Part shown: positions 39,688 to 52,763 of the stretch, in pieces
Position numbering within the stretch: the first letter of the stretch is position 1
Layout of the letters: the number at the start of each line of letters is the position of its first letter
From: Trachythela sp. YZ-2020
Taxonomy: Eukaryota > Cnidaria > Anthozoa > Malacalcyonacea > Clavulariidae
Assembly: GCA_016169945.1 (NCBI GenBank)
Contig: JADLSH010000393.1
Span: forward strand, 7,705,501-7,769,500
DNA: 64,000 nucleotides
Direction of reading: 5' to 3'
The notes under the pieces: generated by a model
What the model was told of the DNA's origin: nothing
Seen by the model: only the letters and a program-made list of their open reading frames with translations
Database searches by the model: none
Made by a program: the position numbers and the translations under genes

Positions 39688-40127
39688 GTTTTTTTTGCTC
39701 GAAACGTCGAGATTTTATTTATCTTCTAGGCACACACATTACAACCTCTAGCATTTGTTATAATTATATAGGTCTGTTTCACATCAGCGATGCTGCGTAT
39801 GCATTTTTTTGCTGTTGGAACAAGAGCATGTTGACAGAATCAATTTCTCCAAGCTGGCAGACTTAAAGAAGAATATGATTGATGATTAAATTGAAAAGGT
39901 TTCAAACAACAAATCTCTCTTTCTTCATTTTAAAGAGTTTTTTTACTTGGAAACCACTGTTGACAAGGTGAGGATAAATATGTTTATGCATACTATTAGA
40001 TGAGGGGGCTTATTTGAGAGTGGGCCTATTAGAGACTAATGGAGAGGGGGGTTATTTGAGAGGGGGAGAAATAAAGGGAATACGGCCGTAATTATTGTCA
40101 TAAAATATTCCTTTATAGGAATTAATA

Positions 40128-40656
40128 ATGGAGATTTACAAAGATGTGATCACCCGTTACTTGAAGATGGGTGCAGGGCAATTCTTGCAAGATTTTCGCC
40201 GCGACTACCATAATTATCAAGAAATCATTGGCTCTTCGAAAGTCGTTGATGTTCAGAAAAGAAAAAGCTCGAAAAAAGAGAATAAAGGTTCATCTTACTC
40301 AAATCGAGCAGGATAGAAGCCCTAGAAAGCGGTCTTCGCACATCCGATTGTTGGCTCTTATCAACGATGTAAAGGAAGAAATTTCTAGCCTGTACAAGAA
40401 ACCTGAGTTACAGGATTTATGCGACGCCTACAAGGTAAGATTTCCTACAACATGGAATAAAGCTAAATTAGCAAAGGCCTTGGTGCAAGCGATCTCTGCG
40501 TATGACCACATCCCTCTCCATCAAATAACATCAACATATACCGTGGAAACAGTTGAGACCGACGTACCCGAGCAAGTTCGACAAGTTCCAGTGTTAAGAT
40601 TACAAGTTTATGAAAGGAAATTCACTGGACCATTCCGAATATTCAGTTATATTTGA
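40128..40656 (+). pseudogene. SAP-like small protein, copy 1
   Basis: The ATG at 40128 follows a TTTATAG acceptor-like site (MEIYKDVITRYLKMGAGQF). After a frameshift near 40290 the frame gives a basic region, then LYKKPELQDLCDAYKVRFPT and TWNKAKLAKALVQAI, a helix-turn-helix layout like SAP DNA-binding motifs. It ends at TGA 40656. A preceding exon may lie at ~39785-39970 (INFSKLADLKKNMIDD ... KSLFLHFKEFFYLETT), with an internal TAA. SAP-like modules occur beside helicases and transposases in large DNA elements. The function here, DNA binding, is inferred. Confidence 0.5.
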
Positions 40657-40728
40657 ATGCATGCATGTGACTATTATAGGAATAACCTTTAAATAGCTTA
40701 ATTTATGTACAACTATTTGTAGTAAAGT

Positions 40729-41048
40729 CACAGAATAGAAATGAGCAGAAGGGTAAACCGGGTATAATGTGTCCTCGTTTTTAGTGCGATCCGCCATTAA
40801 TCTGGCCAGAAACTTGACATTGGATACAAACAAACATAGCGAAACGTTCGGCGACAGCACTCAGGCGATACTGCAAATTCAAAAATATATTATTACAAAC
40901 CATTTTAAAGCACATAACCCATTTACCTTCTTATTTTTAAACTGCATCTGGTCGAATGTTCTGGCCAGAGTAATGGCGTCCATCAATTTTTATGCACACA
41001 AACTTCAAAGGTTCGACCAGCGACCCTTCTGCTCATTTCTATTCTGTG
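40729..41048. mobile_element. MITE inside duplication unit 1
   Basis: ~26 bp inverted ends (CACAGAATAGAAATGAGCAG and its complement at 41029-41048) enclose 320 bp without coding capacity. A second copy is at ~42532-42852 in unit 2, carried by the duplication. Confidence 0.7.
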
Positions 41049-41490
41049 GTAAACTTAAGAAGCGCATTGGGCAAATCCGTCGGAAGTGCGAATAGTATGA
41101 TGCCATGGGTGTATTGGTTAGTCTTCCTGTCAGAATATGTTTATCAATTCTATTTTAACCCATCTGAAAACGCTTAATTAGACCTTACCGTTTATTGCAT
41201 TTTCCCCAATGGCCTCGTTTTCATGTGGGTTTTGTATGCACATTAGGGTAACTGGGTAAGGATAGCCTGTTTGTAAATTTGTTGGGCTAAAGATCGAAGA
41301 GAATCGTGTGTATTCGTTTACATTTTATTGAACACAAGGTCTTGTTTCTATCATTCAAAAGACTGTTTTGAAATCACGAAGACGAGGCTGAATAGTTTTC
41401 GCGATCGGTTGTTATACAGTCTATATTCAAAAATAACTTATGCCAAAAAAATCTATACTTTTCGCGATGGATTTAACATTACGCTGCCCC

Positions 41491-43299
41491 GTTTTTTTTG
41501 CTCGAAACGTCGAGATTTTATTTATCTTCTAGGCACACACATTACAACCTCTAGCATTTGTTATAATTATATAGGTCTGTTTCACATCAGCGATGCTGCG
41601 TATGCATTTTTTTGCTGTTGGAACAAGAGCATGTTGACAGAATCAATTTCTCCAAGCTGGCAGACTTAAAGAAGAATATGATTGATGATTAAATTGAAAA
41701 GGTTTCAAACAACAAATCTCTCTTTCTTCATTTTAAAGAGTTTTTTTACTTGGAAACCACTGTTGACAAGGTGAGGATAAATATGTTTATGCATACTATT
41801 AGATGAGGGGGCTTATTTGAGAGTGGGCCTATTAGAGACTAATGGAGAGGGGGGTTATTTGAGAGGGGGAGAAATAAAGGGAATACGGCCGTAATTATTG
41901 TCATAAAATATTCCTTTATAGGAATTAATAATGGCGATTTACAAAGATGTGATCACCCGTTACTTGAAGATGGGTGCAGGGCAATTCTTGCAAGATTTTC
42001 GCCGCGACTACCATAATTATCAAGAAATCATTGGCTCTTCGAAAGTCGTTGATGTTCAGAAAAGAAAAAGCTCGAAAAAAGAGAATAAAGGTTCATCTTA
42101 CTCAAATCGAGCAGGATAGAAGCCCTAGAAAGCGGTCTTCGCACATCCGATTGTTGGCTCTTATCAACGATGTAAAGGAAGAAATTTCTAGCCTGTACAA
42201 GAAACCTGAGTTACAGGATTTATGCGACGCCTACAAGGTAAGATTTCCTACAACATGGAATAAAGCTAAATTAGCAAAGGCCTTGGTGCAAGCGATCTCT
42301 GCGTATGACCACATCCCTCTCCATCAAATAACATCAACATATACCGTGGAAACAGTTGAGACCGACGTACCCGAGCAAGTTCGACAAGTTCCAGTGTTAA
42401 GATTACAAGTTTATGAAAGGAAATTCACTGGACCATTCCGAATATTCAGTTATATTTGAATGCATGCATGTGACTATTATAGGAATAACCTTTAAATAGC
42501 TTAATTTATGTACAACTATTTGTAGTAAAGTCACAGAATAGAAATGAGCAGAAGGGTCGCTCGGGGTATAATGTGTCCTCGTTTTTAGTGCGATCCGCCA
42601 TTAATCTGGCCAGAAACTTGACATTGGATACAAACAAACATAGCGAAACGTTCGGCGACAGCACTCAGGCGATACTGCAAATTCAAAAATATATTATTAC
42701 AAACCATTTTAAAGCACATAACCCATTTATCTTCTTATTTTTAAACTGCATCTGGTCGGAATGTTCTGGCCAGAGTAATGGCGTCCATCAATTTTTTATG
42801 CACACAAACTTCAAAGGTTCCGACCCAAGCGACCCTTCTGCTCATTTCTATTCTGTGGTAAACTTAAGAAGCGCATTGGGCAAATCCGTCGGAAGTGCGA
42901 ATAGTATGATGCCATGGGTGTATTGGTTAGTCTTCCTGTCAGAATATGTTTATCAATTCTATTTTAACCCATCTGAAAACGCTTAATTAGACCTTACCGT
43001 TTATTGCATTTTCCCCAATGGCCTCGTTTTCATGTGGGTTTTGTATGCACATTAGGGTAACTGGGTAAGGATAGCCTGTTTGTAAATTTGTTGGGCTAAA
43101 GATCGAAGAGAATCGTGTGTATTCGTTTACATTTTATTGAACACAAGGTCTTGTTTCTATCATTCAAAAGACTGTTTTGAAATCACGAAGACGAGGCTGA
43201 ATAGTTTTCGCGATCGGTTGTTATACAGTCTATATTCAAAAATAACTTATGCCAAAAAAATCTATACTTTTCGCGATGGATTTAACATTACGCTGCCCC
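41491..43299 (+). repeat. 1.8 kb tandem duplication, unit 2
   Basis: Direct copy of 39688-41490, joined head to tail without spacer at GCCCCG/TTTTTTTTGCTCG. Confidence 0.92.
41931..42459 (+). pseudogene. SAP-like small protein, copy 2
   Basis: Duplicate of 40128-40656, offset 1803 bp. One substitution is seen in the opening (MAIYKDVITRY versus MEIYKDVITRY), and it carries the same frameshift near 42095. Because both copies share the frameshift, that lesion predates the duplication or is an intron that I misread. The second SAP-like frame (41974-42459) is identical in length and sequence. Confidence 0.5.
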
Positions 43300-43345
43300 G
43301 TGAATAATTCGGTAATGTATAATATTTATTTGCATATATTAATAG

Positions 43346-46300
43346 TTATCGTCGGCTAAATAAATGGTCTTTTGGTAAACCTGCACACGAATTGTTTTTT
43401 GTATTTCCCGTGTTACACTTCTTGCTTATGGTTGTCTGTCCAAAGATGACGGAGTTTTGGGTGCCCTGAACCATTTGGTACGTAGGGTTGTCATTCTGTC
43501 CGTTTGCACCTCGCAATTGACTGAAATGATTCTCCACGACATCTTGATTGACAATAGCTGGCTTGATCAACGACACAGGGAAACGAGCAAACTTTGATTT
43601 CACCAAAGAAATGAAACCAAGTACCATAGATTGTATGTCAAACCATGTTTTATCTGATAAAAACTCTTTTGGCGACGACGTAGCAAACTTCCAGCTAGCA
43701 AAATACCTAAGTGCCCTTTCTAGCTGTATAAGGCGATTATCTTTCACGTCGAAAATGGCGTGTTTGTCAGAAAACAGCTCCACCATCACGCTGGTGTGGG
43801 CGTTTCATTGTATCCAATGAAATGCAGATCACAAGGATTACAATTGGAAAAGTGCATTTTGAAAAACTGCCTGTTAGCATCTCCTCCATCACATAAAGAA
43901 AAATAGATCCTAAACAATTGAAATATAAAGTTAAGCTTATTAGGTAGAGATTTAGGCACATGGCAAGACAAGGCATATTTTAAAGAGGTATTCTACAATA
44001 TTTATATAGTTATAAGTTAAAGTTATAGTCATAGTTAAATACATGTAGTTATACAGCCCACGTACACGAATCCTGCTCTTCTCATCTTTAGTACGCCTTC
44101 CCAAAACTTTAAGTACAACACTGATGCTGGACATTGCGCAGTCTGGAAATGAGCTACCGGGAATCGAAATCCTCCGTCGCTAAGGAACACAAACTGTAAT
44201 AAGTGTGTTGCTATGGAAATTCTGGAATCGTCTTCTAAAAGATGAATGCATGTATATATAATTATATATATGGGAGGTTTGCAGATTTGATTATATTATA
44301 TTATATATTTAGGCCTATACGCGCAAACTCATATAATTTGCCTAATATTAACTAATATAAATAATTTATAACAATATATTGGCTTACGCGATTCTATCTT
44401 CTTCATACTGTTGTAAAAACTCCCAAGTGAAACCATTCCTGTGAGTTGGTGTTTCCCGCCTTTAACAGTCATCTGCAAATCTTCCTGATAAAGAAAATTA
44501 AATTGTTTTACCTAACAATTATATCTGTTCTTAATATGGCTATTGAAATAAATTGTACTCGCAAAATATATTCGCCTTATATATACCTGAATTTTCATCT
44601 CATCCATTAGAAGACCGCCCCAATATTCCTCTGGTTTTAGATTTTGCCGTTTCGCTTCTTTCTGACACCATGCAATCACCTCGTCATTCCAACCTTCTTC
44701 TTGACATACAGAATTTTTGTAGTACCTGCAGCAAAATATAGCAATTAATGTTCAAATTAATTAGGCACTTATATAACTGAATTAATAATGGTTCATCATG
44801 GCACTTTGTATACTAACCTAATAAGACGATTGCTTGGAAGGATAAGAAACTCGTGCATTGTATCCAAAGCTCTAGGATTCTTGCAATAAACATCCAAGAC
44901 ATATCTTATGATCCTAAAAGGAATTTAAGAAATATGTTTTAGGCTATTATTGAAAAAAATAAACCATTCTTAAACTACGTTCGCTAAATTTGATATTATT
45001 AAAATACATGCTTTTCTATAAAGAATGTGGCAAATTTTAAGTTTATAACAATGTATAGAGATGGAATTAAGCACCTCAGATCCCATCTGTTACCATTTGA
45101 CGATTTCCTGGAAAGCCGTTTCATTTGCTGTTCCCATAACAATATTTTCATCAGATCACAATTGTCTTCGTCCACTAGCTCGATCATTTCGGTTTCTTTC
45201 TCACAAGTTTCTTTCTTCATTTCACTGTTGAGCAGCTGCTTTCTTTGAATCGAAATCTTCTTTTCAAGACCCATGTTGTCTAAGAAGCGCAAATTGCACT
45301 TCTTGTCTGGAAATTGGTTAGTTGAAGACGAAGTTGTAGCTTTGCGTTTTTGATGATCTGTTTCGAAACAGCTTCGCCGTGTACGAACAACTTCTGCAGG
45401 CTTTGACGCGAAATCGGAGTAACAAGCATGACGTGGACACCAATTGCTTGTGCTGTTCCTCATTGTCGAAAGTTACGGTAATAACTCTTGAGTCTGCCAC
45501 CTCCAATTTGAAGAATTGATCTTCATCTTCGCTGCTGATTGTTTGTCCTATACACGGAGTAGTGTACTCGAGAAAACAAATTGCATCGTCGATTGTACGT
45601 AGAGTTATTTCTGTGGTGTATTTTCCGATAACTTCACAAAGAGGAACTTCTCTACCGCATGTGCTAATGGTAATTACGGGCCTTGGTACCATGTTTATTT
45701 TAATTTCCAAAGTAAGGCGGTACCCGTCAATAGCAACAGCTTTACTACGATCTGGATTAAGCGGGCGAATTAATCTGATTGACTTTTCGCTGACGAGGGA
45801 CAAGTCGATAATCCATCCAGGTCGATTTGCGCAAAGTAAGGTGATATCTTCAATGGTTTGAGGAGTCAGCTCAGTAATAACGGTGTTGCTTTTATGCAGG
45901 CCATTAATGGGACGCTTTCTGAGGTTCAAATAGCCGGTGACCTTATTAATATCACCAATGCGAGATATTCTCGGCTTTACTCTTCCTTCCCAAACGTCTC
46001 GGATCAGCATCCCCAATGATTTTGAACTCACGTGTTGGTGTTCTCCTGAACTACAATCCAATATCTCTTCGATTCGCACCAACGCATTGTCACAATACTC
46101 ATAGTTCGAAATGATCCTACATAAGCAAAAAAGCGTAACAAAGTTTCAAAAGTGTTGTATTTAAAAACGTTTTGTTATTGATTGAGTACATTATATATCC
46201 CTATTCCTCCTCCCACTTTTATATCTATTCGTTTTTTTCTATTGGTAACACTCTGGCACATGCATTATAGTCTGAAGTCAGAACTGATATCGCATGACGA

Positions 46301-47491
46301 ATTGTGGCAAAAGGTATTATATGAATAAGGTGAAAAGAATGTTTGACTAATCGGAACTATTACATTCTTAGCGTAGTTGATCTATTATATAGTAGGGAAT
46401 CTTAAAATTTTGTGCGGAATCGTAATTTATGTTCCGGAAGTGCGTAGGAAATTATTAATTATGATATCTGCGTGCGCATTTCTTCCACTGCATTCTATTT
46501 TTGAATTGTGGCGAGCACGTTTTTATGTTTTTGTCAGTTGTCTTATTTTTGGAGTGTATTTCCAAGTGAAAACTGGATTTTTCCCCTTCTGACTACTAAG
46601 ATTTCAAGGTAAGACATGTTTCTTCAAATTTGTTTTATTTTTTACTTGTTCAACACTTTTTAATCGTTGCTAGTACGAGTTCCCCGATCGAAATAAACCT
46701 TTTCGAAAAAGTCTGATCATATAATTTTTTTTCTTTTATGAAACTACGATTATGATCAAAACTTTTATGAAACTACGATTTGGATATACACTTGTTTACT
46801 CCTCTTATCAATCGGCTGCCTTGTCTTTGAAAGACAATATGCAAATATCGTTTTTTGGCTTCTGCTGGGATTTTTTTGGCTGGTTTATATCTTTTTATAT
46901 CGATTAATCCTTGATGTTGTGACCGCATCTATGGTACTTTTCTCGTGTTTTTGGACCGGTTCAGTCATTTCAATCAAAGGACGTGTTTTATAGTGTCTCT
47001 ACATTGGATCTCAATATTCAGGTACAGACGATTTTTGTCTTTGACTTGGTAGTTCATATTAAACTTTTGTTACTTTTATACCCACAAGGAACAAAACTCG
47101 TAATTTCGCCGGCTTGTTTATAAAGTTTGAATCACACATTAAAAATCTTAAATGTGCCTATATTAAGTATTTGCCTAGCATTTTCATGGCTTGAAATTGT
47201 GTTTATGTCAATGGTGTATAATGATGAAAAGAGGCAGAACATTTTTTCAGTGAAACATTTCAATTTTACAAACTTTTCACAAAGTATGTGCTTCGTGCCC
47301 GATACAAAGGTTTGAGCCTGCATGCATAAAATAGTATTTTATATCAGCCTAACTCGAGATTTCCCCCCCAAAATAAAGCACTTTAGTAAGAGCTTTATAG
47401 TATCTCAGATATATCGTGTATATATGCAGCAACTTACCACAAAAAAGTGTTCACATCTTTGCAAAATCCACTAGTCGTATGCTTTGTCGCC
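43346..47491 (-). pseudogene. P-element-like transposase (element C), multi-exon, broken
   Basis: A possible exon 1 at 47491-47437 (MATKHTTSGFCKDVNTFL, GTAAGT donor) joins in phase to an exon at ~46125 (IISNYEYCDNALVRIEEIL). Then follow ~45463-45080 (KKISIQRKQLLNSEMKKE), ~44913-44817 (YVLDVYCKNPRALDTMHEF) and ~44727-44587 with the RNase H-like Asp (WGGLLMDEMKIQ). Later parts are ~44487 (EDLQMTVKGGKHQLTGMVSL), ~43905 (CDGGDANRQFFKMHFSN) and the C-terminal block AIVNQDVVENHFSQLRGANG ending at 43346. These match the RNase H, GTP-binding and C-terminal Glu regions of P-element/THAP9-type transposases. Frameshifts occur near 45430 and 43780-43800. The right inverted repeat would lie in its first intron. 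Confidence 0.6.
46251..47018 (-). repeat. Right ~770 bp inverted repeat of element C region
   Basis: Reverse-complement partner of 36325-37096. Reading outward (plus), it contains the donor CAAG/GTAAGA at ~46611 and ends AATATTCAG/GTACAG at ~47018-47023, an acceptor-like junction. Confidence 0.85.
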
Positions 47492-50138
47492 ATTTTCTTC
47501 GCCTTTTCTTTATTGTCAGACTGTCCACTGTTTTCGGAAAACGAAGGAAGCTGGTTAATTTTGTTTGTGAAAGTATTTTAAAGTCGGAAAATGAAGTGTG
47601 TAATTTTATCTACAGTTTATGTATTTCTTGTTTGTTTACACATAATTAGTATAATTATGACTGATATCATGTAAACACGAGAATATTAGTTTGCGACTGT
47701 AAAGTACTTCGCCTTTTTCGCTTCAATGTTTGCCTTATATGTTTTATACTTAAAAATAGTATTACATACCTGAATAATTCGTCCAGGGAGTTTTCCAAAT
47801 CACATTTTCACTGCCAAATTATTTTTCTTCTGTATAGACAGTAAATATAAACAAGCGCGCTATTTTTCGTAGACCGGGACCTCTGGCATCCAGCATCGAG
47901 ACAGGAATTTCTCGGCAAAAATTCACAATTTTTGGTACTTTTTTCAACACTGCGGCGGTATTTTAACAATTTTTTTCTATGGGCAAATAGCAAAAGTATC
48001 AGTACTGAGTGTGCTATAATTATTTTCGGTTTTCATTTATGTGTACGAAGTATTTTGCTGTTTATTTTTTGTCGTAAGCATGAATCAGAGTTGCCTACCT
48101 TATATAAGATAGTAATGTTGATATGAATACTAATGAGTGACAATGCGGCGCGCGTTAAATGGCAGAAGAATATGGGGCGAGTTTATTCTCAAAGGATTAT
48201 TTAAAGCTTTCTACACATATTTTTGGGCTGCCTATGCACAAATACGACATGTTTATGCATTTCTTGACAGTTTGTCTGAGAAAATTTTTAACCACCAACT
48301 ACTGAACTAGCAAAAAATATTCAAACAGTACCTTCAAACAAAAACTGCCTGATATATTTGGTTCAAGATGAAAAATCAACTTGACAGCCAATGTCGTCAA
48401 AGCAGCTTGACAAAAAACCTTCGCTTTTATACCGAATCCAGGACAATAGTGAAGCAGAACAACGAAAAACCAATCTGTCTATCATTGTGCACTATATTTG
48501 AAAAATTTTCAGCAGTTTTTGTGCCTTTTTAATCCCTAATTTTTGTTGAGTTGCAAGTTTTTCGCTCCTTCGCCGGCCAGAATTCAAGCTTGTAGTTGTT
48601 GCCAAGCAATGAAATCATTAAAAAGCTTGCGAGTGACATCAGTGATTACATGTTAGGAGAATATCAATATTGATCTTTGAACAAAATTGTTTACTGTACA
48701 AAATTTAATTAAAAAACTTGTCTTGGGCCGCTATGGTGTAATAATGCACTCGGGAGATGTTGGGAGAATACTCGAGAAGCGTGTAAAACACTCAGCTACG
48801 CCCTGTGTTTTACAAGCTTCTCTCGTATTCTCCCAACATTCACCCCTCGTGCATTATTACACCATAACGGCATGCGACTCGTTTTTTAATTCGCGTGCCG
48901 TTATGGTGTAATAATGCACGAGGGGGGAATGTTGGGAGAAAGTATAAGCAAAACTAGAAAGTATATAGAATGCATCATACATCATCCCCGAGCCAGCGCG
49001 AAGCGCCGTGCGAGGGTACTAATTCCGAGCGGATATTTACACCCGGAAAAAAAGGAAAGCAATGGGAAATCCAAAGTTCATCAAGTTTTGCGGGCGCATG
49101 GCTATGTTTCATGGGTGTGCTGGGTGGTCATCTCACTAATCTTTGTTAGGAGTGGAATGAGCGAATTATAAAAAAACATGAGTAAGTCATATCAGTAAGT
49201 CTGAATTATAACTTATAAATAGCTTTTTGGGACTTCAGGAAAAGCTGCGGAACAAATTTATCATTTATACTTTATAAAAAAGGATAAATAGAGATAGATA
49301 GTCGAAAAAATATGGCAAGTTTCTTATATTAAATTGTTGATATAGCCGTAAGAATGTTGTTTTATTTACATACATTTTCATTTTACAATTAAAATATCCT
49401 ATATTTTATGCTATCAAAAAGTTCCAACTCAAAAGGAAAGCGAAATCGTTTCACATGAGAGAATTTGTATATTTTCAACTGATTTCATTTCAAAAACTAA
49501 TTTATAAAAGGCAGTTTCGTTTTATAAACTTTTGGCAACGTTTTAGTAAACGGAAGGTTGCATTTAAACATTAATTTGAAGCTTATAGAATGCATAAGAA
49601 CATACCTACACCATATATCTCAGATTTGTATGGCTAAAACAACTAATATTTTAATTATTTTTGTAGTTTTTGTAACCTGTTGTTTTGTACTCCAGAAAAG
49701 AAGTTTATTTTATCGTGTTGCCATGGCTACTGTGCTTCCTCTTCTTGAAACAAAATTTCCATTTTTTATTCTTTCAAAATAAATTTCCCAAAATAATATT
49801 GTTTCCTTCCACTCTTCTTTCCAAACTAGAGGAGTAATGATCAAAATTTTAATGGCAAATTTAAAATGAAGGAAGCCACAGTGATTACGTCAGGTAAAAC
49901 ATTTCATTTGGCGATAGCCTTTGGTTCCGTCGTGAAGAGGGGTGTGAACCAAGGATCCAATTCTGTTTTCTATGCCAAAAAATTGTTTTGAACGCAGATA
50001 TCCGACTCGCCTACAACCTTTGCATGGCAGATTTTTTGATAAAAAAGATTAGCAATAGTAATGTTTTGGAATGTAATGTCTGGCAATGTTCAGCTGGGGC
50101 GAGGGGTTACTGCAAGCATGTATTTCTAGTAGTTATAT
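47492..50138. other. Gene-free stretch with hairpin MITEs
   Basis: A palindromic MITE lies at 48733-48866 (ATGGTGTAATAATGCAC ... GTGCATTATTACACCAT). A partial second copy follows at 48897-48945. The remainder is AT-rich with only short frames that match nothing I recognise. Confidence 0.6.
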
Positions 50139-50147
50139 ATACAGACG
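50139..50147. repeat. Left 9 bp target duplication of element D
   Basis: ATACAGACG, repeated at 58689-58697. Confidence 0.85.
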
Positions 50148-50290
50148 CAGCCTCGTACCCAGGCGCTTTTAAGGAAAAGAAAAAAAAATCGCGTTCAGCT
50201 AATTTATAGAGATCAGTGGCTGAGATTAGCGAGCGCACGGGGGTGCTTGGGGAGGACGCGACGAGAGGGGGAAGCGCCTGGCAGAAAATG
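50148..50290 (+). repeat. Left TIR of element D
   Basis: About 143 bp; pairs with 58550-58688 with several mismatches and short indels. Confidence 0.85.
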
Positions 50291-50398
50291 CAGATAAGTG
50301 AAGAATTTTGACCGAAATGTGAAGAATCCTTTCCATCGCTTGATTTGAGGTGCCTTTTCGTCAGTTTTTCTCCCTGGTGTGTTATCATTGATATCTGT

Positions 50399-51367
50399 AT
50401 GGATGAAATAGACCATTCTTTTCCAGAAGCTCTAACTACAGGTATTTTTATGTATATATAATATATTTAATATTTTTGCAAAGCCTCTAGTGGTTAAAAT
50501 TGTGTAAATGTATGAAATGGTTGCACAGAATTGACGATTTTTCTTATTTGTGGTCACAAAACTAATTGGACCTTTGATATGCTATATCCTTGCGAGATTG
50601 TCGTTTTTCATTCGGGCTATTTTGCTATTTTCTTTAAGCAATTTGCATACTTTGTTGTCGTTTTTATATACAATAACAATTGAATGCTTGATCACAGTCT
50701 ACGATTTTGGTAAATTTGTATCGCTAAAACAAGTTTCTTTTATATGCAGAATTTAGTTCAGACGATGAATTTAATACTTCCTTTCGACAACTGATGTTCA
50801 AGGTAATTTTTACTATTATTTTATAATAATATAGTCATAGCCTCATAGGCATTGTGTATTGTTATGTATTCATTTAAAAATCTGTCAGTGCTTCTTGATA
50901 TTGACTGAAGTAGCATGGTTACCAAGAGCATCCGAAAATAACCAGTATATTCATGAGGTAGGGTCACATAACCTACCAACAGGATATATTGCTACCAACT
51001 TGCCAAAGTGGCATGGACACTGTTTAAAATAGTTGTCGGGTTGATATGTATGTATATTAATCATATGACGTCTTTGTTGTTTTGACATACAGTCACATTC
51101 GTAGTGAATATTAAGGTAGGATGTCTTTACATGGCTTATGTAGAGAAAAACAATGACCTTTTGCAAAGGTAACCCTATCTCTAGCATCACCCTAACACAC
51201 AATAGACTATAGGGTTACTGGTTACCAGGGTAACCTTGTGGCTAGGATCACCCTATTGTCATGTAAACAGCCCATGGGTCAAACAGTGTGCTTTGTGTTC
51301 TTTTTAGCTTACAATCTGTCAAGTTCCCAGTGTGATGAGAGAAGGCATAAGTTGTCAACTGAGCTAG
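50399..51367 (+). CDS. Candidate three-exon small gene in element D
   Basis: The ATG at 50399 opens MDEIDHSFPEALTT to a donor at 50442. An exon at 50750-50802 (EFSSDDEFNTSFRQLMFK) is flanked by GCAG and GTAATT and joins in phase. An exon from 51308 after TTTTTAG reads LTICQVPSVMREGIS to TAG 51365-51367. The product would be ~51 residues, with an acidic N-terminus. I do not recognise it; the phase agreement and splice sites are the only support. Confidence 0.25.
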
Positions 51368-52451
51368 AACATGTTGCTGAGTATTGATGAAGAATCAAAT
51401 ATTTATGTGAAATAGTCATTGTGATGGATTTGCTTGATTTGACATCCAACAAGAAGAACATTCTCACTCGAACAGTTAAAGCATGTTTTCCAGGTCCAAC
51501 AAAACAGAAATAAATGACTGAATGTGAACAAATGTGTTGTATTTTGTAAAATTATTCTGTCTGCATGCCATAGTATAAATTTAATGTTTGTAGCATAATG
51601 CAATTAGGGTGTTTTATTTTGCTTTAAATCCTTTAATATATAGTATGAGATTTTGAGGTGATTAATACAATAACAAACCTGAGAAAACTTAAAATGGATA
51701 TACATTAATAGCCCAGCAAATGACTTTCAATGTCTTGTTTGAATGTTATTTGCTGAACTTTTTTGGAGCCTGATAAAAATATCTTATATACCAGGGGCCA
51801 GTTGTTCAAAAGCCGGTTAACGCTAACCCTGGGTTAAATTTTAATCTGCTGTTCTGGTTTGTATACTTCTACATGTTTGTTTATTTCAAAACTTTATAAA
51901 CAAAAACTTCTATCGCCCAGTACAAGGTTGATAGAAAAAAGTATTCATATTAATATAACCGATGTCTGGAAACTTGTATGAAAGTTACCACTAACCCAGG
52001 GTTAAGTTAACCGGCTTTTGAACAACCGGCCCCAGGGACCCTGGGGAAAGGGTATAAACATGGCCCTGTCAGTCATTGAAATCCGAATGTGAAAGACAAA
52101 GCACAGAGTGCCCCCCATATAGGAGTAGCCCTAAAATGTTGTAAACATAGCATGAATTCATTACAATTTGAGTATGAGAAATGATCGATGGTCTATACGT
52201 ACACTGCTGTCAAATCACAGTGTGTATATACAATTTTAATAGGTACTAATCTTTCTGTGAAAACAAATGGCAGAAAGCACATGCATGGAATAATTCAGTG
52301 AGCATAAAACAGAAATTCTGTTTTTAGAAAACCAAATTAATGATATTCAGATGGGAGTTGAGATTACATTAGCCAGGACACTGGCAGGAAAGTTTAACTT
52401 AGAACAATATTAAATTAAATTGCAAATTATTAATGTTTTATTATTTAATTA
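50803..52451. other. Interior of element D left of BEL/Pao, with a MITE
   Basis: An intact 240 bp MITE occupies 51794-52033 (GGGGCCAGTTGTTCAAAAGC ... CTTTTGAACAACCGGCCCC), related to the remnant at 39150-39328. Apart from the candidate last exon at 51308-51367, no other gene is seen. Confidence 0.6.
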
Positions 52452-52456
52452 ATACG

Positions 52457-52675
52457 TGTTATGAAGATCGATTTTAGCTCAACACACACACGTCTATATT
52501 GTATGGAAAACATTTACAATAACAACTAAAACCCTACAATACAAATTACAAAATGCCTAATTTACCCAGAAATGTCAACGCTAAAAATAGAGTTACAAAA
52601 ATAAACGCGAATATAAAGTTAATCTAATTAATCGTATAGTGTTCGAATTCTGTAAAATATTAACCGTTCATGACA
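52457..52675 (-). repeat. 3' LTR of BEL/Pao, with adjacent purine tract
   Basis: 219 bp with canonical TG...CA ends. A short purine tract (TTGGGGAG in element sense) abuts it at 52676-52683. Confidence 0.9.
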
Positions 52676-52763
52676 CTCCCCAATGTTTAGTCACTGAATG
52701 AATGAAGTGATAAACACCTACAAACTCAACTACGTAAAAATGTTACAAAATGTTACTTTCTCT

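Larger units (their letters stand above)
39688..41490 (+). repeat. 1.8 kb tandem duplication, unit 1
   Basis: This 1803 bp unit is repeated directly at 41491-43299 with about a dozen differences, mostly single-base indels. The left breakpoint lies in the T-run of a Penelope tail. It contains the SAP-like exons and a 320 bp MITE (40729-41048). Confidence 0.92.

Noticed and set aside
39675..39715. Functional hammerhead in the Penelope tail at the duplication edge
   Set aside because: The CUGANGA box is altered (CTGACAA) and a T-run replaces stem II, so the core is not intact.
36325..47018. Calling the ~770 bp arms the TIRs of a P-like transposon
   Set aside because: No clean target duplication at the arm ends, and a likely first exon of the transposase lies outside the right arm.
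47808..49171. Several 60-85 residue frames in 47.8-49.2 kb
   Set aside because: No domain, start context or splice support; they overlap hairpin MITEs and AT-rich DNA.
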